NCBI GenBank assembly: GCA_020634815.1
Contig: JACKBA010000035.1
Location: 4,091-68,090, forward strand
Length of the DNA stretch: 64,000 nucleotides
Source of the DNA: Caldilineaceae bacterium
GTDB taxonomy: Bacteria; Chloroflexota; Anaerolineae; Caldilineales; Caldilineaceae
Reading direction: 5' to 3'
Below the pieces are notes generated by a model. That model ran no database searches and was not told the origin of the DNA. It saw only the letters and a list, made by a program, of their open reading frames with translations. Made by a program: the position numbers and the translations under genes. Below are positions 25,708-39,210 of this stretch, piece after piece (position 1 is the stretch's first letter; every line of letters begins with the position of its first letter).

Positions 25708-25931
25708 CTCAGCGTCCGATTGGAGATTCCGCGCTCTTGACGCAGAGACGCAAAGGCGCAGAGAAAAACGCAGAGAAAAGCCCTGAATTGTTGTCGTGTT
25801 CCCTCTGCGAGCCTCTGCATCTCTGTGCCTCTGCGTCGAATCCGGTGATTTCCAAACGGCCTCTCAGCGTCCGATTGGAAATACGCACTCTTGGCGCTGA
25901 GACGCTGAGACGCAGAGAAAAACGCAGAGAA
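25708..25931. repeat. Duplicated CGCAGAGA word repeat
   Basis: Two diverged copies of a roughly 70-bp segment (starting CTCAGCGTCCGATTGGA, ending in CGCAGAGAAAAACGCAGAGAA) lie at 25708-25779 and 25863-25931. Between them the same words occur in reverse (CTCTGCG). It fills most of the 660-bp gap between the peroxiredoxin and ABC-F genes. No gene is seen in it. Confidence 0.8.
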
Positions 25932-26082
25932 TGTCCCTCGGCAGGCCATATGCTAAAGGATGCAGGCAACGTTGGCAAAGCCGGCGGCGGGCGCTGCCAG
26001 TGTGCGGCGTCGATTCACCCGTCTGCCGGCGCACGCGGCCAACACCAGATTGTGTTTCCAAGCAAGCGCAAGGTACACTCAT

Positions 26083-26140
26083 CCCGACATCTTTGCATCT
26101 TGTCATCTTTTTCATCCTGTCATCCCGTCACTCGGCCAAC
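26083..26140. repeat. TCATCCTGTCATCCCGTCA word repeat
   Basis: Short tandem words (CATCTTGTCATC, CATCCTGTCATCCCGTCA) stand just before the ABC-F start codon. They are the reverse complement of words at 31442-31500. They may form part of the 5' leader. Confidence 0.6.
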
Positions 26141-26146
26141 ACTCCG

Positions 26147-28024
<1,878 letters not shown>

Positions 28025-28122
28025 GCGTGCGGGCTGCGCAAAGGTTCGTCGAACCGGCCAAGTGTGTGAGGGCCTCGTTCGTCGAATACAACAGCGTATC
28101 ATCACAAAAACAGGGTCCCGCC

Positions 28123-29286
28123 ATGCCTGCAGTCACCTGCTTCCAATGCGGCCACACGGTCGAAATCTCTCCCGACGCCGAACGCTGTGAGCTGTGCGGC
28201 ACGAACCTACGCCGTCTGATCAGCGCCGAACAGGCTTCACGCTATTTCTACCGGCGCGCCGCCGATCTTTCGGCGAAAGGCGACGTCGGCGAAGCGCAGA
28301 ACGAGGTGCAGCGCGGGCTTGCCTATCAGCCGTCGTCGGAACTGCACCTGCTGGGCGCCATCCTGTGCAAGCGGCAGGCTCGCTACGACGACATGCGCCA
28401 TCACATCGCCGCAATCCCGGTCGACGACGTGCTGCGCGGCGAGGCGGAGTGGATGTTGCGCTCGCACCAGGCCCGCCAACGCCAGTCGCCCGACCCGCGC
28501 CGCGCCCAGGAACAGGCCCCGCCGCCCGACGACGAACTGCTGCCCACGCTCATGGACGAAGTGCGCCCGTCGCCGCACAAGGCGCCGCCGCGTTCCCGTG
28601 TGCCGGCGCTGGTCGCCTTTATGGCGATGATGGCGCTGCTCGTGTTGCTTGGCTGGTACTTCTGGCAGGAGCAGCCGAGCTGGCTTGCCGGGCTGCTGCC
28701 TGCGCCCAGCGTGGCGGCGCCGGCGGCACAGCCGATCCTGCCCGCGCCGGAGAAGGCGGCGGCCACGCTGGTGCCGGTCGAACTGGTCGCCCCGACCACC
28801 GCCGTCGCTACGGCAACCGAGCTTCCACCCACGCCTACGGTCGCCGTAGCGCCCGACCTGGCCGAACAGGCCGCGGAGCCCATCGCCGCGTCCAGCCCGG
28901 AAGCAGTCGTCCAGTCAAAGTCCTACGACCTGCGCACGGTCCTCATCGAGGCGCAGCGCCCCGACCTGGCGGAGAATGTCACCGGGCGGTTGGAAGGCGG
29001 CACGCTGGTCATCGAGGGGTCGGTCGCCAGCGAGGCGGCGCGCGCCGAACTGGAGGAACTCGTCCTGCGCCTGCCCGGCGTCGATGCGGCGTCGGTCGTC
29101 AACGTGCTCGTGCGGCCGCCTGCCACCTACACCGTCCAGGAAGGCGACAGCCTCTGGACCATCTCGCTGGAACTCTACGGCACGCCCGACCGCATCGAGG
29201 ATCTCTTCGCCGCCAACCGCGACATCCTGCCCTCGGCCAATGCGCTGAGCGTGGGGATGGTGTTACAGGTGCCGCCAGTCGAGTAG
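28123..29286 (+). CDS. Zinc-ribbon / TM / BON / LysM protein
   Basis: A 387-aa protein. An N-terminal zinc ribbon (CFQC ... CELC, residues 6-27) is followed by helical repeat-like sequence (about 40-130), a membrane helix (about 163-183, VAFMAMMALLVLLGWYFW), a Pro/Ala-rich linker, a BON-like domain (about 265-325, VTGRLEGGTLVIEGSVASEAAR) and a LysM domain (about 330-385, YTVQEGDSLWTISLELYG). The plan suggests a cytoplasmic zinc ribbon linked to outside peptidoglycan binding. The role is unknown. The ATG at 28123 begins at the zinc ribbon. Confidence 0.8.
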   Translation: MPAVTCFQCGHTVEISPDAERCELCGTNLRRLISAEQASRYFYRRAADLSAKGDVGEAQNEVQRGLAYQPSSELHLLGAILCKRQARYDDMRHHIAAIPVDDVLRGEAEWMLRSHQARQRQSPDPRRAQEQAPPPDDELLPTLMDEVRPSPHKAPPRSRVPALVAFMAMMALLVLLGWYFWQEQPSWLAGLLPAPSVAAPAAQPILPAPEKAAATLVPVELVAPTTAVATATELPPTPTVAVAPDLAEQAAEPIAASSPEAVVQSKSYDLRTVLIEAQRPDLAENVTGRLEGGTLVIEGSVASEAARAELEELVLRLPGVDAASVVNVLVRPPATYTVQEGDSLWTISLELYGTPDRIEDLFAANRDILPSANALSVGMVLQVPPVE

Positions 29287-29294
29287 GGGCCAAC

Positions 29295-29978
29295 TCACGC
29301 CCTGGCATAGTATTCCTTGCGTGGCGAGCCCGGCTCGAAGTCCGCCGCCGCGCCGGAGATGTGCCCCACGTTCGCCCAGTCGACCAGTGTCGCCTGAACC
29401 CGCTCCCCGTTCAGATCCGCTTCCACTTCGCTGATCGAACAGTTGTGGTTCTGCCGGGTGCGCAGGATCGCGGGGTCGAAGTTTCGGCACAGGTCCTTGA
29501 GGGTCAGGGTGAAGAGGCCGCCGTGGGCGACAATCACCGCCCGTCCCTGCGGCACCGCGGCGAGCACCTGGGCATAACCGGCCTGCGCCCGCCGCCACAG
29601 GTCGTTGTACGATTCGCCCCCTTCGAAGGCGCGGTCGTGGTCGCCGGCAAACCACGCCAGCAGGAGTTGGTTGTGTCCGTGCCAGAGTTCGGGCGTCGGC
29701 GCCTGCCCCTCCAACACGCCCACGTTGATCTCGCGAAAGTCCTCCACGACGGTCACAGGTTTCCCCACCACGGCGGCAATCGCCTCGGCTGTCTCGCGGG
29801 CGCGGCGCAGCGGCGACGAGTAGACGGCGTCGATGGCGTGGCCGCGGAAGAAGTCGGCGGTCTGCGCGGCCTGTGCGCGCCCCTTGTCGGTGAGCGAGTA
29901 ATCGACGGCGCGGTGTGAGAACTCCTTGGTGAGGTTGGCAACGTTCTCGCCGTGGCGCACGAGATAGAGCGTAGTCAT
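29295..29978 (-). CDS. Histidine phosphatase (phosphoglycerate-mutase fold)
   Basis: A 227-aa branch-1 histidine phosphatase. The RHG motif LVRHGENVAN (residues 6-15, phospho-His), SSPLRRARETA, the Glu in FREINVGVLEG and the second His in VAHGG are all present. Substrate unknown; family members act on sugar phosphates, nucleotides or proteins. AAGGATCC precedes the ATG at 29978. It converges on the LysM gene with an 8-bp gap. Confidence 0.9.
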   Translation of the reverse strand: MTTLYLVRHGENVANLTKEFSHRAVDYSLTDKGRAQAAQTADFFRGHAIDAVYSSPLRRARETAEAIAAVVGKPVTVVEDFREINVGVLEGQAPTPELWHGHNQLLLAWFAGDHDRAFEGGESYNDLWRRAQAGYAQVLAAVPQGRAVIVAHGGLFTLTLKDLCRNFDPAILRTRQNHNCSISEVEADLNGERVQATLVDWANVGHISGAAADFEPGSPRKEYYARA

Positions 29979-30011
29979 GAACGGATCCTTGTCGCTTGGC
30001 ATGAAAAGAAA

Positions 30012-30041
30012 GCGAGGCAGAGACCGCAGTCCCTGCCTCGC
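30012..30041 (-). terminator. Terminator of dnaN
   Basis: The hairpin GCGAGGCAG...CTGCCTCGC, 26 bp beyond the dnaN stop, is followed on the minus strand by TTTCTTTTC. Confidence 0.8.
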
Positions 30042-30067
30042 CGGTTGTCCGGTCTATTCTGCCGCAG

Positions 30068-31279
<1,212 letters not shown>

Positions 31280-31391
31280 GGCGCCCTCCGTAATGCAATT
31301 CAGTCGGTCGGTTTGTCGGTCAAAACCCAATGGTGTTCGTGGGATTGGCAGGCGACAACCGGAGCGCGCCTGCCGCCTGAAGTTGATGGAA

Positions 31392-31397
31392 AGTATA
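31392..31397 (-). promoter_or_regulatory. Likely dnaN -10 box
   Basis: TATACT on the minus strand with a weak TTCGCT 17 bp upstream; it would give a leader of about 105 nt before the GTG start. Confidence 0.45.
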
Positions 31398-31441
31398 GCA
31401 CAGCCGCGCGGAAAAGCGAATCACGATGCGGGCATGGGGAA

Positions 31442-31500
31442 ATGAGTGAAGGGGGTGAGGGATGACAAGATGAGGGGATGACAGGATGAGGGGATGACAG
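31442..31500. repeat. GGATGACAGGATGAGG word repeat
   Basis: Tandem degenerate words (GAGGGGATGACAGGATGAGGGGATGACAG type) lie between the sensor-kinase 3' end and dnaN. The reverse complement matches the words at 26083-26140. Confidence 0.75.
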
Positions 31501-31509
31501 AGGACAGCG

Positions 31510-33015
31510 TCAAGCGGGGAGGGTGAACCAGAATCGGCTGCCGTTGCCGACGACGCTCTCGACGCCGACGCTGCCGCCATGCGCCTCGACGATGTCCTTG
31601 ACAATGGCCAGCCCCAGCCCGGAACCCTCGCGGCCGGAACGGGCGCGATCGACACGGTAGAAGCGCTCGAAGATGCGGCGCTGCTCCTCCGGCGCGATGC
31701 CGGGGCCGCTGTCCGTGACGCTGACCTGCACCTGCGCGCCGCTGCCGGCCGGCGCCGCCAGCCGCTCGACGGCCAGGGTGACGGCGCCATCCTGCGGTGT
31801 GTGCTTGAGCGCATTTTCCACCAGGTTCGAAAGAGCCCGGCGCAGGCGGTCGCCGTCGGCTGTGACGGTGAAGGCAGCGGCAGGCGGCGTCCACAGCAGG
31901 CGCACGTGCGCGGCCTCGCTGCGCGGGGCGAACGCCTCCACCACGTCGGTCACCACGTCGGCGAGATTCGTGGGCTGCAAATGCAGGGTGAGCCGGCCGC
32001 TCTCGAGCCGCGCCAGGTCGATGACCTCTTCGACCAGGTTGCTCAGCCGCTGCGCCTCCTGGCTGATGACCAGAGCGGCGCGCTGCTGCCGCTCGGGCGT
32101 GGATGCCGTCCCGTCCAGCAGCGCCTGGCTGTAGCCCTGGATGCTCGTCAGCGGCGTCTTGAGATCGTGGCTGACGTTGGCGATGAAGTCGCGCTGCGCC
32201 TGCTGCCCCTGCTGCACGCGGTCGGCCATGCGGTTGAAGCTCGCCGCCAGGTCCTGCACCTCGGCCAGCGAACTCTGCGCGGGCACGCGGTAGGCCAGGT
32301 TGCCGTCGGCCAGTTCGCGCGTGCCGGACATGAGGGGCGCCAGCCCGCGCGTCACCGCACCGGCCGTCCAGCGGCTGAGCAGGAAGATCGCCAGCGCCAG
32401 CGCCGCAATGCCGCCGAAGAGCAGCCCGCGCGGCAGGTCGGCAATCGACTCGAACATGGCGCGCACAATACCGGGCTGCGGCTTGAGCAGGACGAGGTCG
32501 ACGCCGCCGTCGTGCACGGCGAGCAGATTGGTCGAAACGTAGTACCATTCGACGCCCTCGATGCGCACGCTGCCGCGCGCCGCTTCGGCCGGCTGCATCA
32601 TCATGGTGCCCGGGCGCATGCGGCCCTGACGCGTCTCGAAGCGCGTGCGCGTGCCGGGCGCCCACTGCTGGCCCGCCAGGAGATCGTCAGAGTCGAAGAG
32701 AACCTGGCCGCCGGGCTGGGAGACGAGCAGCACGCGCGCATTTTGCGCGTCGGCCTGGCTGCGCAGGTACGAGAGAAAGCGCGCCTGGGCGTCGGCGTCG
32801 TCACTCTGCACGGCATCGGCAAAGCTGCTGCGCGCAATGTTGACGGTGGGTTGCAGCCACTCGGCCAGACGCTGCACCATGTACTCGGCACGCACCGGCG
32901 CCTGGATCACCAGCACGAGCAGCGCGGCCACGAGCAGCACGGCCACCGCCACCAGCATGTGTGTCAGCAGGAGGCGGCTCTGGAGCGTGGAGAAGAGGCG
33001 GCGCATGGCGTTCAT
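31510..33015 (-). CDS. Sensor histidine kinase (HAMP, HisKA, HATPase)
   Basis: A 501-aa membrane kinase. TM1 (about 13-37), an extracytoplasmic sensor (about 40-160), TM2 (about 165-190), HAMP (about 190-245), HisKA with FIANVSHDLKTPLTSIQGYSQAL (phospho-His about 262), and HATPase (NLVENALKHT, DSGPGIAPE, GSGLGLAIVK). Its gene starts 12 nt after the stop of the OmpR-type regulator, so the two form one operon. Signal unknown. The ATG at 33015 or 33006 may be used. Confidence 0.93.
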   Translation of the reverse strand: MNAMRRLFSTLQSRLLLTHMLVAVAVLLVAALLVLVIQAPVRAEYMVQRLAEWLQPTVNIARSSFADAVQSDDADAQARFLSYLRSQADAQNARVLLVSQPGGQVLFDSDDLLAGQQWAPGTRTRFETRQGRMRPGTMMMQPAEAARGSVRIEGVEWYYVSTNLLAVHDGGVDLVLLKPQPGIVRAMFESIADLPRGLLFGGIAALALAIFLLSRWTAGAVTRGLAPLMSGTRELADGNLAYRVPAQSSLAEVQDLAASFNRMADRVQQGQQAQRDFIANVSHDLKTPLTSIQGYSQALLDGTASTPERQQRAALVISQEAQRLSNLVEEVIDLARLESGRLTLHLQPTNLADVVTDVVEAFAPRSEAAHVRLLWTPPAAAFTVTADGDRLRRALSNLVENALKHTPQDGAVTLAVERLAAPAGSGAQVQVSVTDSGPGIAPEEQRRIFERFYRVDRARSGREGSGLGLAIVKDIVEAHGGSVGVESVVGNGSRFWFTLPA

Positions 33016-33027
33016 GAAACGAGGCGG

Positions 33028-33735
33028 CTAGCGCGCGCTGCCGGTGCGGGCGGGCGGGCCGACCAGCTTGTAGCCGATGCCCCAGACGGTCTCAACCATG
33101 ACGTTGCTGGCGCGCAGTTCCTTGCGCAGCCCGGCCACGTGCACGTCCACGGTGCGCGTCTCGCCGGCGTAGTCGTAGCCCCATACCTGGCTCAGCAACT
33201 GCTCGCGGCTGAGCACGAGCCCCTGATGTTCGAGCAGGCACTGAAGCAGATCGAACTCCTTGGTGCGCAGGGTGACGGACTCGTCGCCCACGTTGACGGT
33301 GCGCCGGGCCGGGTCGAGGATCACGTCGCCCAGTTGCAGCACCGACGCCGGCGCCGCCGCCTCGACCGGCGGGTTGGTGCGGCGCAGCACAGCGCGCACG
33401 CGGGCCACCAGTTCGCGCGGGTTGTAGGGCTTGGTGATGTAGTCGTCGGCGCCCAGTTCCAGCCCGACGATGCGGTCGACATCCTCCGTGCGCGCCGTCA
33501 GCATGATGATGGGCGTGGCGCCCTGCTGGCGGATCTCGCGGCAGATGCTCAGGCCGTCGATACCGGGCAGCATGAGGTCGAGCACGACCAGGTCGGGCTG
33601 CTCGCTGCGAAAGCGGTCGAGCGCCTCCGGCCCGGTGCGCGCCGTGACCACCTGGTAGCCGGCCCCTTCCAGGTACATGCGGTTCAGTTCGATGATGTTT
33701 GGTTCGTCGTCCACGACGAGTAATTTGGTGTCCAT
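33028..33735 (-). CDS. OmpR/PhoB-family response regulator
   Basis: A 235-aa regulator. Receiver domain (residues 3-118; DDEPN, phospho-acceptor in LVVLDLMLPGIDG, LTAR, YITKPYNP) plus a winged-helix DNA-binding domain (about 135-228; LTLRTKEFDLLQCLLEHQG-like block, TVDVHVAGLRKEL, VWGIGYKL). It should bind direct repeats at target promoters when phosphorylated by the kinase encoded just downstream. Whether it controls the nearby divergent nrfHA genes is open. Confidence 0.95.
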   Translation of the reverse strand: MDTKLLVVDDEPNIIELNRMYLEGAGYQVVTARTGPEALDRFRSEQPDLVVLDLMLPGIDGLSICREIRQQGATPIIMLTARTEDVDRIVGLELGADDYITKPYNPRELVARVRAVLRRTNPPVEAAAPASVLQLGDVILDPARRTVNVGDESVTLRTKEFDLLQCLLEHQGLVLSREQLLSQVWGYDYAGETRTVDVHVAGLRKELRASNVMVETVWGIGYKLVGPPARTGSAR

Positions 33736-34004
33736 CTATTTCTTGAGTCTCGCGGCACGTCGCTAGCGAAATATGGTGAATTTGTAAAATGAGTGTAAGA
33801 TGAGAAAACGCTTCAGAAAATGGCTGAGACTTTTGTCACATCGAGCCGCCGTCCCGTGTGCGATACTGTACCCGATTCACGCGTTTGTCAAGCGCCGGGG
33901 CGGCATGACGGGCTTTTCAACGATTCACGCCGGCGCCAAGCAACCTGTGATCCACAAACGCAAACGGCGTCCATTATGGGCGTCACCAAAGAAGGAGCAT
34001 CGCC

Positions 34005-34490
34005 GTGTCTGACGGATCCGCAACGCCCGGCAGCAGCCGCTACTGGCTGGCAGGGCTGGCCCTCATGCTTGGGGTGCTGGTCGGCCTGGGCGCCTTCACC
34101 TTCGTCTATGCCGAAGGCTTCTCGTACTTCTCCAACGACCCCAACGCCTGTCTCAACTGTCACATCATGCGCGACCAGTTCGATGGGTGGAACCACTCCT
34201 CGCACAAGGCGGTTGCTGCCTGCAATGACTGTCACACGCCGCACACCTTTCCCGACAAGTGGATCGTCAAGGGGATCAACGGCTTCAACCACAGCCTGGC
34301 CTTCACACTGGGCACGTATCCCGAGCATCTGAAAATCCGCGAGTTCAACGCCAAGATCGCCGAGGCAAACTGTCTGGAGTGTCACGAGACCGCGGTCAGT
34401 GCCATCGAGCACACCGTCTCCGACGAGCCGGTGCGGTGCGTCCGCTGTCACGGCAATGTGGGTCACGGTAATGTCGCGCACGGCCCGTGA
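34005..34490 (+). CDS. nrfH: Cytochrome c nitrite reductase small subunit NrfH
   Basis: A 161-aa tetraheme quinol dehydrogenase of the NapC/NirT family. One N-terminal membrane helix (about 13-36) and four CxxCH heme sites (CLNCH, CNDCH, CLECH, CVRCH) are visible. It takes electrons from menaquinol and passes them to NrfA outside the membrane. The start is GTG at 34005 with AAGGAG 8 nt upstream. It is followed after 63 nt by nrfA. Confidence 0.95.
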   Translation: MSDGSATPGSSRYWLAGLALMLGVLVGLGAFTFVYAEGFSYFSNDPNACLNCHIMRDQFDGWNHSSHKAVAACNDCHTPHTFPDKWIVKGINGFNHSLAFTLGTYPEHLKIREFNAKIAEANCLECHETAVSAIEHTVSDEPVRCVRCHGNVGHGNVAHGP

Positions 34491-34553
34491 TCTGTCGGCC
34501 GCGCCATTCAAAATAAAGAACTCTTCCAATTCACGAATTCCAGGGAAGGCACT

Positions 34554-35909
<1,356 letters not shown>

Positions 35910-35937
35910 CCTTCACAAGACAGTCTCTTTCTCACCG

Positions 35938-35974
35938 GAAGCCGGGCGGCAGAACCGCCCGGCTTCTTGTTTGT
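35938..35974 (+). terminator. Terminator of nrfHA
   Basis: A 12-bp perfect stem (GAAGCCGGGCGG arm), a 5-nt loop, then TTGTTTGT, starting 29 nt after the nrfA stop. Confidence 0.88.
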
Positions 35975-36015
35975 GGTCCTGGGGAAGAGGAGAACTTCGC
36001 GTGAGAGCGCTTTGC

Positions 36016-36050
36016 GTAATGCGTGATGCGTGATGCGTGATGCGTGGAAG
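36016..36050. repeat. GCGTGATGCGTGATGCG word repeat
   Basis: Tandem 8-bp words (GCGTGATG) sit between convergent genes. They are the same family as the tract inside lhr at 929-1110. Confidence 0.75.
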
Positions 36051-36093
36051 CGGATGGCTGAGCGCGAGAGCACGTTGCAGGCCAGCGCGGCGG

Positions 36094-36576
36094 TCACGTC
36101 AGGGGTTTTGGCAGCCGCGCAAACTCGGCCAGGAAGATCGTGCGATCTTCCGCATCGGCGATAGCGGCGCCGAGCAGCGCAGCCTGTGCAAACTCGGCGG
36201 CGTGCAGTTCGGCATCCCTGGCCGCCGCAGCGGCGTGGGCAAGTTCAGCGTGGGCGAAGGCGCGATCCCAGTCCTCACCTTCCGCAGGATTCTCTTCGAA
36301 AAAGGTTAGCGCACGCCGGGCATAGCGTAACGCAAGACGGCCCTGGCCGGCCAGGGCATAGGCGTGCGCCAGCGTGTAATCGGCGCGGGCGACCTCCAGC
36401 GGACCGCCGGCTGCCGACCAATGAAAGGCCGCCACATGCGCCAGCGTCAACATGAGCAGTTCCTCGTCCGGCGTGCGTTCGTCCTGCGCGACCAGTGCCC
36501 AGGCCCGGTTGTTGCCCTCCACTGCAAACCAGCGATGGCAGCGCGCCAGTTCGCCGGCGTCAGGTTGATTCGCCAT
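36094..36576 (-). CDS. Helical-repeat protein, unknown
   Basis: A 160-aa Ala-rich, all-helical protein with TPR-like pairs (ARADYTLAHAYALAGQGRLALRYARRAL). It resembles small tetratricopeptide-type proteins found in many bacteria, function unknown. GAGGGAG precedes the ATG at 36576. It starts 11 nt after the stop of the P-loop kinase gene and is probably cotranscribed with it. Confidence 0.7.
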   Translation of the reverse strand: MANQPDAGELARCHRWFAVEGNNRAWALVAQDERTPDEELLMLTLAHVAAFHWSAAGGPLEVARADYTLAHAYALAGQGRLALRYARRALTFFEENPAEGEDWDRAFAHAELAHAAAAARDAELHAAEFAQAALLGAAIADAEDRTIFLAEFARLPKPLT

Positions 36577-36587
36577 CTTCTCCCTCC

Positions 36588-37121
36588 TCAGGCTTGCGCC
36601 TCGATCGCCTTGACCCAGCGCTCCGTCGCACCCGGCGTGCGGAAGCGGTGCACGCACAGGTGTCTGTGTTCCGGCTTGTGCAGGAGCGCCGGGAACTCCT
36701 GCCGATACCGCCCGTGCCGATTGACGGCAAAGAGCAGCAGCGACTCACGGCTGGCGAACTGGGCGCGCCACGTCTCCCGGTTGCCGCCCCACAGTGCCTC
36801 CTGCGTCACCACACGCCGCACGGTGCGCCGCGTCAGCCGCCACAGGACAAAGGGCAGCGGGTAGTCAAGCCAGACGAGCGTGTCGGCCCGCGGCCAGATG
36901 AGATCGCGGGCGACGCTGTAGTTGCCGCCGATGGCCCAGGCTTCTCCCGCCACAGCCGCGGCTACCTGGCGGCGAAACTCGTCCTTCGGCGCCGGCGTCC
37001 ATCCCGGCCCCCAGAAGAGCGCATCCGGCTCGATGAACGGACAGCCCAGCGCCTGCGCCAGCCGCTCAGCCAGCGTGCTCTTGCCGGAGCCGGTCGTACC
37101 GACGACAACGACGCGTTGCAT
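36588..37121 (-). CDS. P-loop kinase-like protein (FlaR/adenylate-kinase type)
   Basis: A 177-aa P-loop NTPase: Walker A VGTTGSGKSTLAERLA (residues 7-22), then IEPDALFWGPGW, WLDYPLPFVLWRLTRRTVRR (Walker B-like and lid Arg residues). It matches the 'DNA topology modulation protein'/adenylate-kinase-related group common in bacteria, probably a small-molecule kinase. Substrate unknown. It lies 9 nt after the DUF1028 gene. Confidence 0.85.
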   Translation of the reverse strand: MQRVVVVGTTGSGKSTLAERLAQALGCPFIEPDALFWGPGWTPAPKDEFRRQVAAAVAGEAWAIGGNYSVARDLIWPRADTLVWLDYPLPFVLWRLTRRTVRRVVTQEALWGGNRETWRAQFASRESLLLFAVNRHGRYRQEFPALLHKPEHRHLCVHRFRTPGATERWVKAIEAQA

Positions 37122-37130
37122 AGCGGCCTG

Positions 37131-38030
37131 CTACGCCTGGCCGAAGCGTTCGCGCAGGTACTCCATGACGAAGCGGTCGATGGCGTCGCCCGTGCCGTCC
37201 CAGCGCTCCTCGAGATTCTCACGGCCGACCAGCCCGCGCAGCGCCGTGCGCGTGGCGTCGTCAAATTGCCCATTGACGGGGCCAGCATAGAAGCCAGTGC
37301 GCGCCAGCATCTCCTGCAACTCGGTGGCAATCGTCGCCAGCGGGATCGCCGCGTCCGGATCCACTGCGCCGAAGTAGAGGTGATGGAGGCCCAGGATACG
37401 CTTCAGTTCCTCGATCGGCTCGGGGTGGTCGTCAACGCGCAGGTCGAGATAGCGGTCGTTGTTGCCGCCGTAGCCGCCGCCGGCGCGCACGACCAGCACC
37501 GCCGCCGACTGGCGCCCGCGGCTGTCGCCGCCGGCTGCCTGTCCCGCCGCCAGCGCCTCGACAAGCCAATCCGCCAGCTCACCCGGCCCGCCGCGCACCG
37601 CCTCGAAGCGCGCGGCCATCGCCTCCACCGTGCCCGGCACGAGGATATTGCCCTGGCACGCAAAGCCGTCGCCGACCACGTGGCCCGCCCAGTCGTGACA
37701 GCCATCGCCCGTGAAGGATGCCGCACGCCCCTGGGCATCGACCATACCGACCTGGCGCTGGCTGCGGCCGTCGTCGGCGTTCGTCAGGAGTTCGATGGCC
37801 TCCGCCGCCGAAGCGCCGCCCGCCATCAGGTCCAGGCCCTCCGGCCCGTAGGTGAGGTTGGCGTAGGACTGCGTGGCGACCGCGCCGGCGCCCGCCCGCG
37901 CCCAGGAGACGACGGCGCCCACGGCCAGGAACTTGGACTGGACGGCCACGCCCCACTCGGCGCGCGTGGGGTCGTAGGCGACGATGGAGAAGGTGGCAAT
38001 GGGTTGCGGGCGTACGGCGGTTGTCATCAT
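37131..38030 (-). CDS. DUF1028 family protein (Ntn-hydrolase-like)
   Basis: A 299-aa protein. It opens ATFSIVAYDPTRAEWGVAVQSKFLAVG, the signature of DUF1028, which resembles the Ntn-hydrolase fold, with VGMVDAQGRAASFTGDGCHDWAG and an NILVPGTVEAM block. The C-terminal about 80 residues look like a peptidoglycan-binding-type domain (GPVNGQFDDATRTALRGLV). The activity is not established. AGGAG lies 9 nt before the first of two ATGs (38030, 38027). Confidence 0.85.
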   Translation of the reverse strand: MMTTAVRPQPIATFSIVAYDPTRAEWGVAVQSKFLAVGAVVSWARAGAGAVATQSYANLTYGPEGLDLMAGGASAAEAIELLTNADDGRSQRQVGMVDAQGRAASFTGDGCHDWAGHVVGDGFACQGNILVPGTVEAMAARFEAVRGGPGELADWLVEALAAGQAAGGDSRGRQSAAVLVVRAGGGYGGNNDRYLDLRVDDHPEPIEELKRILGLHHLYFGAVDPDAAIPLATIATELQEMLARTGFYAGPVNGQFDDATRTALRGLVGRENLEERWDGTGDAIDRFVMEYLRERFGQA

Positions 38031-38121
38031 GGTGTGCGCTCCTGTGAAGTGTAGGCATCCAGCATGCGCTGGGCTTGCCCCAGATGCAGGTGGTCGTGGT
38101 TCTGTTCGTCCTCTTTCCACA

Positions 38122-39060
38122 TCAAGGCAGGCGCGCGATGCGCGTCGCAAATTCGTCGAGAAAGATCGTCTCGTCCACACCCGTCAGCAGGCGGGTCTGG
38201 GCCGGACGGTTCCACAGGCCGCGGAAATCGGCCACCGTCTGGCCGCGCGTCAGTTCGCCGGCCGTCTCCACGTCGATGCAGACGCGCTCGGCGGTGTAGA
38301 GTTCAGGGCGCACGAGCGCCATGACGGCGTGCACGTCGTGCATGCACGCACCGGTGAAGCCGCGGCTGCGATAGAAGGCCAGGTAGTGGACGAAGGCGTC
38401 GGCCAGAAAGCGGCCGGCGCGGTTGCCCGCCGCCGCCAGCCGATCGAGGTACTCCTCGGCGATGCGCGGCGAACAGGTGACGTCGAGCCCGGCCATAATG
38501 ATCTCCCAGCCGGCGCCAAAGACCAGCCGCGCCGCCTCGGCATCGGCGAAAATGTTGAACTCGGCGGCCGGGGTGATGTTGCCGCTGGCGCGTGCCGAGC
38601 CACCCATGATCGCCACGCCGCGCACGAGCTTCGGCAGCGCCGGCTCGATGCGCAGGGCCAGCGCCAGGTTGGTGAGCGGGCCGACCGCCACCAGCGTGAC
38701 TTCGCCCGGCCGCGCCCGGCAGGCGTCGACGATGAACTGGGCGGCGAAGGTTGGCTCGGCCTGGCGGGGCGCGACCGGCAACTGCACACCGCCCAGGCAG
38801 TTGTCGCCGTGTACGAGATGTGCCCGCCCCGCGTACGGCCGCGTCAGCGGGTGGGCCGAGCCTGCAGCAACGGGAATATCGTCTCGGCCGGCCAGCGCCA
38901 GAATCGCCAGCGCGTTGGCCGTCATCAGCCTGATGTCATCGCTGTTACCGAAGACGGTCGTCACGCCGAGGACATCCAGTTCCGGCGATGCAAGCGCCAG
39001 CAGGAGGGCCATGGCGTCGTCGACGCCGGGGTCGGTATCAATGAGGATGGGGATGGTCAT
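38122..39060 (-). CDS. Inosine-uridine-type nucleoside hydrolase
   Basis: A 312-aa enzyme that splits nucleosides into base and ribose (purine/pyrimidine salvage). The calcium-binding DTDPGVDDA block lies at residues 7-15. VTTVFGNSD, HGDNCLGG, VAVGPLTNLA, MGGSA and EFNIFADAEAA all match the family, and HDVHAV holds the later His/Asp. The ATG at 39060 starts at MTIPILIDTD with AGGTGA upstream; ATG at 39090 is possible but not needed. Confidence 0.93.
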   Translation of the reverse strand: MTIPILIDTDPGVDDAMALLLALASPELDVLGVTTVFGNSDDIRLMTANALAILALAGRDDIPVAAGSAHPLTRPYAGRAHLVHGDNCLGGVQLPVAPRQAEPTFAAQFIVDACRARPGEVTLVAVGPLTNLALALRIEPALPKLVRGVAIMGGSARASGNITPAAEFNIFADAEAARLVFGAGWEIIMAGLDVTCSPRIAEEYLDRLAAAGNRAGRFLADAFVHYLAFYRSRGFTGACMHDVHAVMALVRPELYTAERVCIDVETAGELTRGQTVADFRGLWNRPAQTRLLTGVDETIFLDEFATRIARLP

Positions 39061-39210
39061 GGGCGCGTCACCTGGCTGATTGTGGTTCATGGCAAGGCGC
39101 CGACTTCGCGCCTCATGAAAGCGTCGGGTAGAATGGACGAATTGTGCCGAAAACCGGTCGGCTGGATGCCGTCCGAATGGTAACGCTATTTGACCTGCGG
39201 AGTCAATCGA

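Noticed and set aside
31579..33723. Long open frame opposite the two-component genes
   Set aside because: It is a GC-driven shadow; the minus strand shows clear kinase and regulator motifs. Similar long shadows lie opposite ftsH (39721-41430), the ABC exporter (42367-44016) and mfd (58045-59250).
33876..33935. CGATTCACGC direct repeat upstream of nrfHA as a regulator site
   Set aside because: Only two copies, irregularly spaced relative to any clear promoter; not enough to call.
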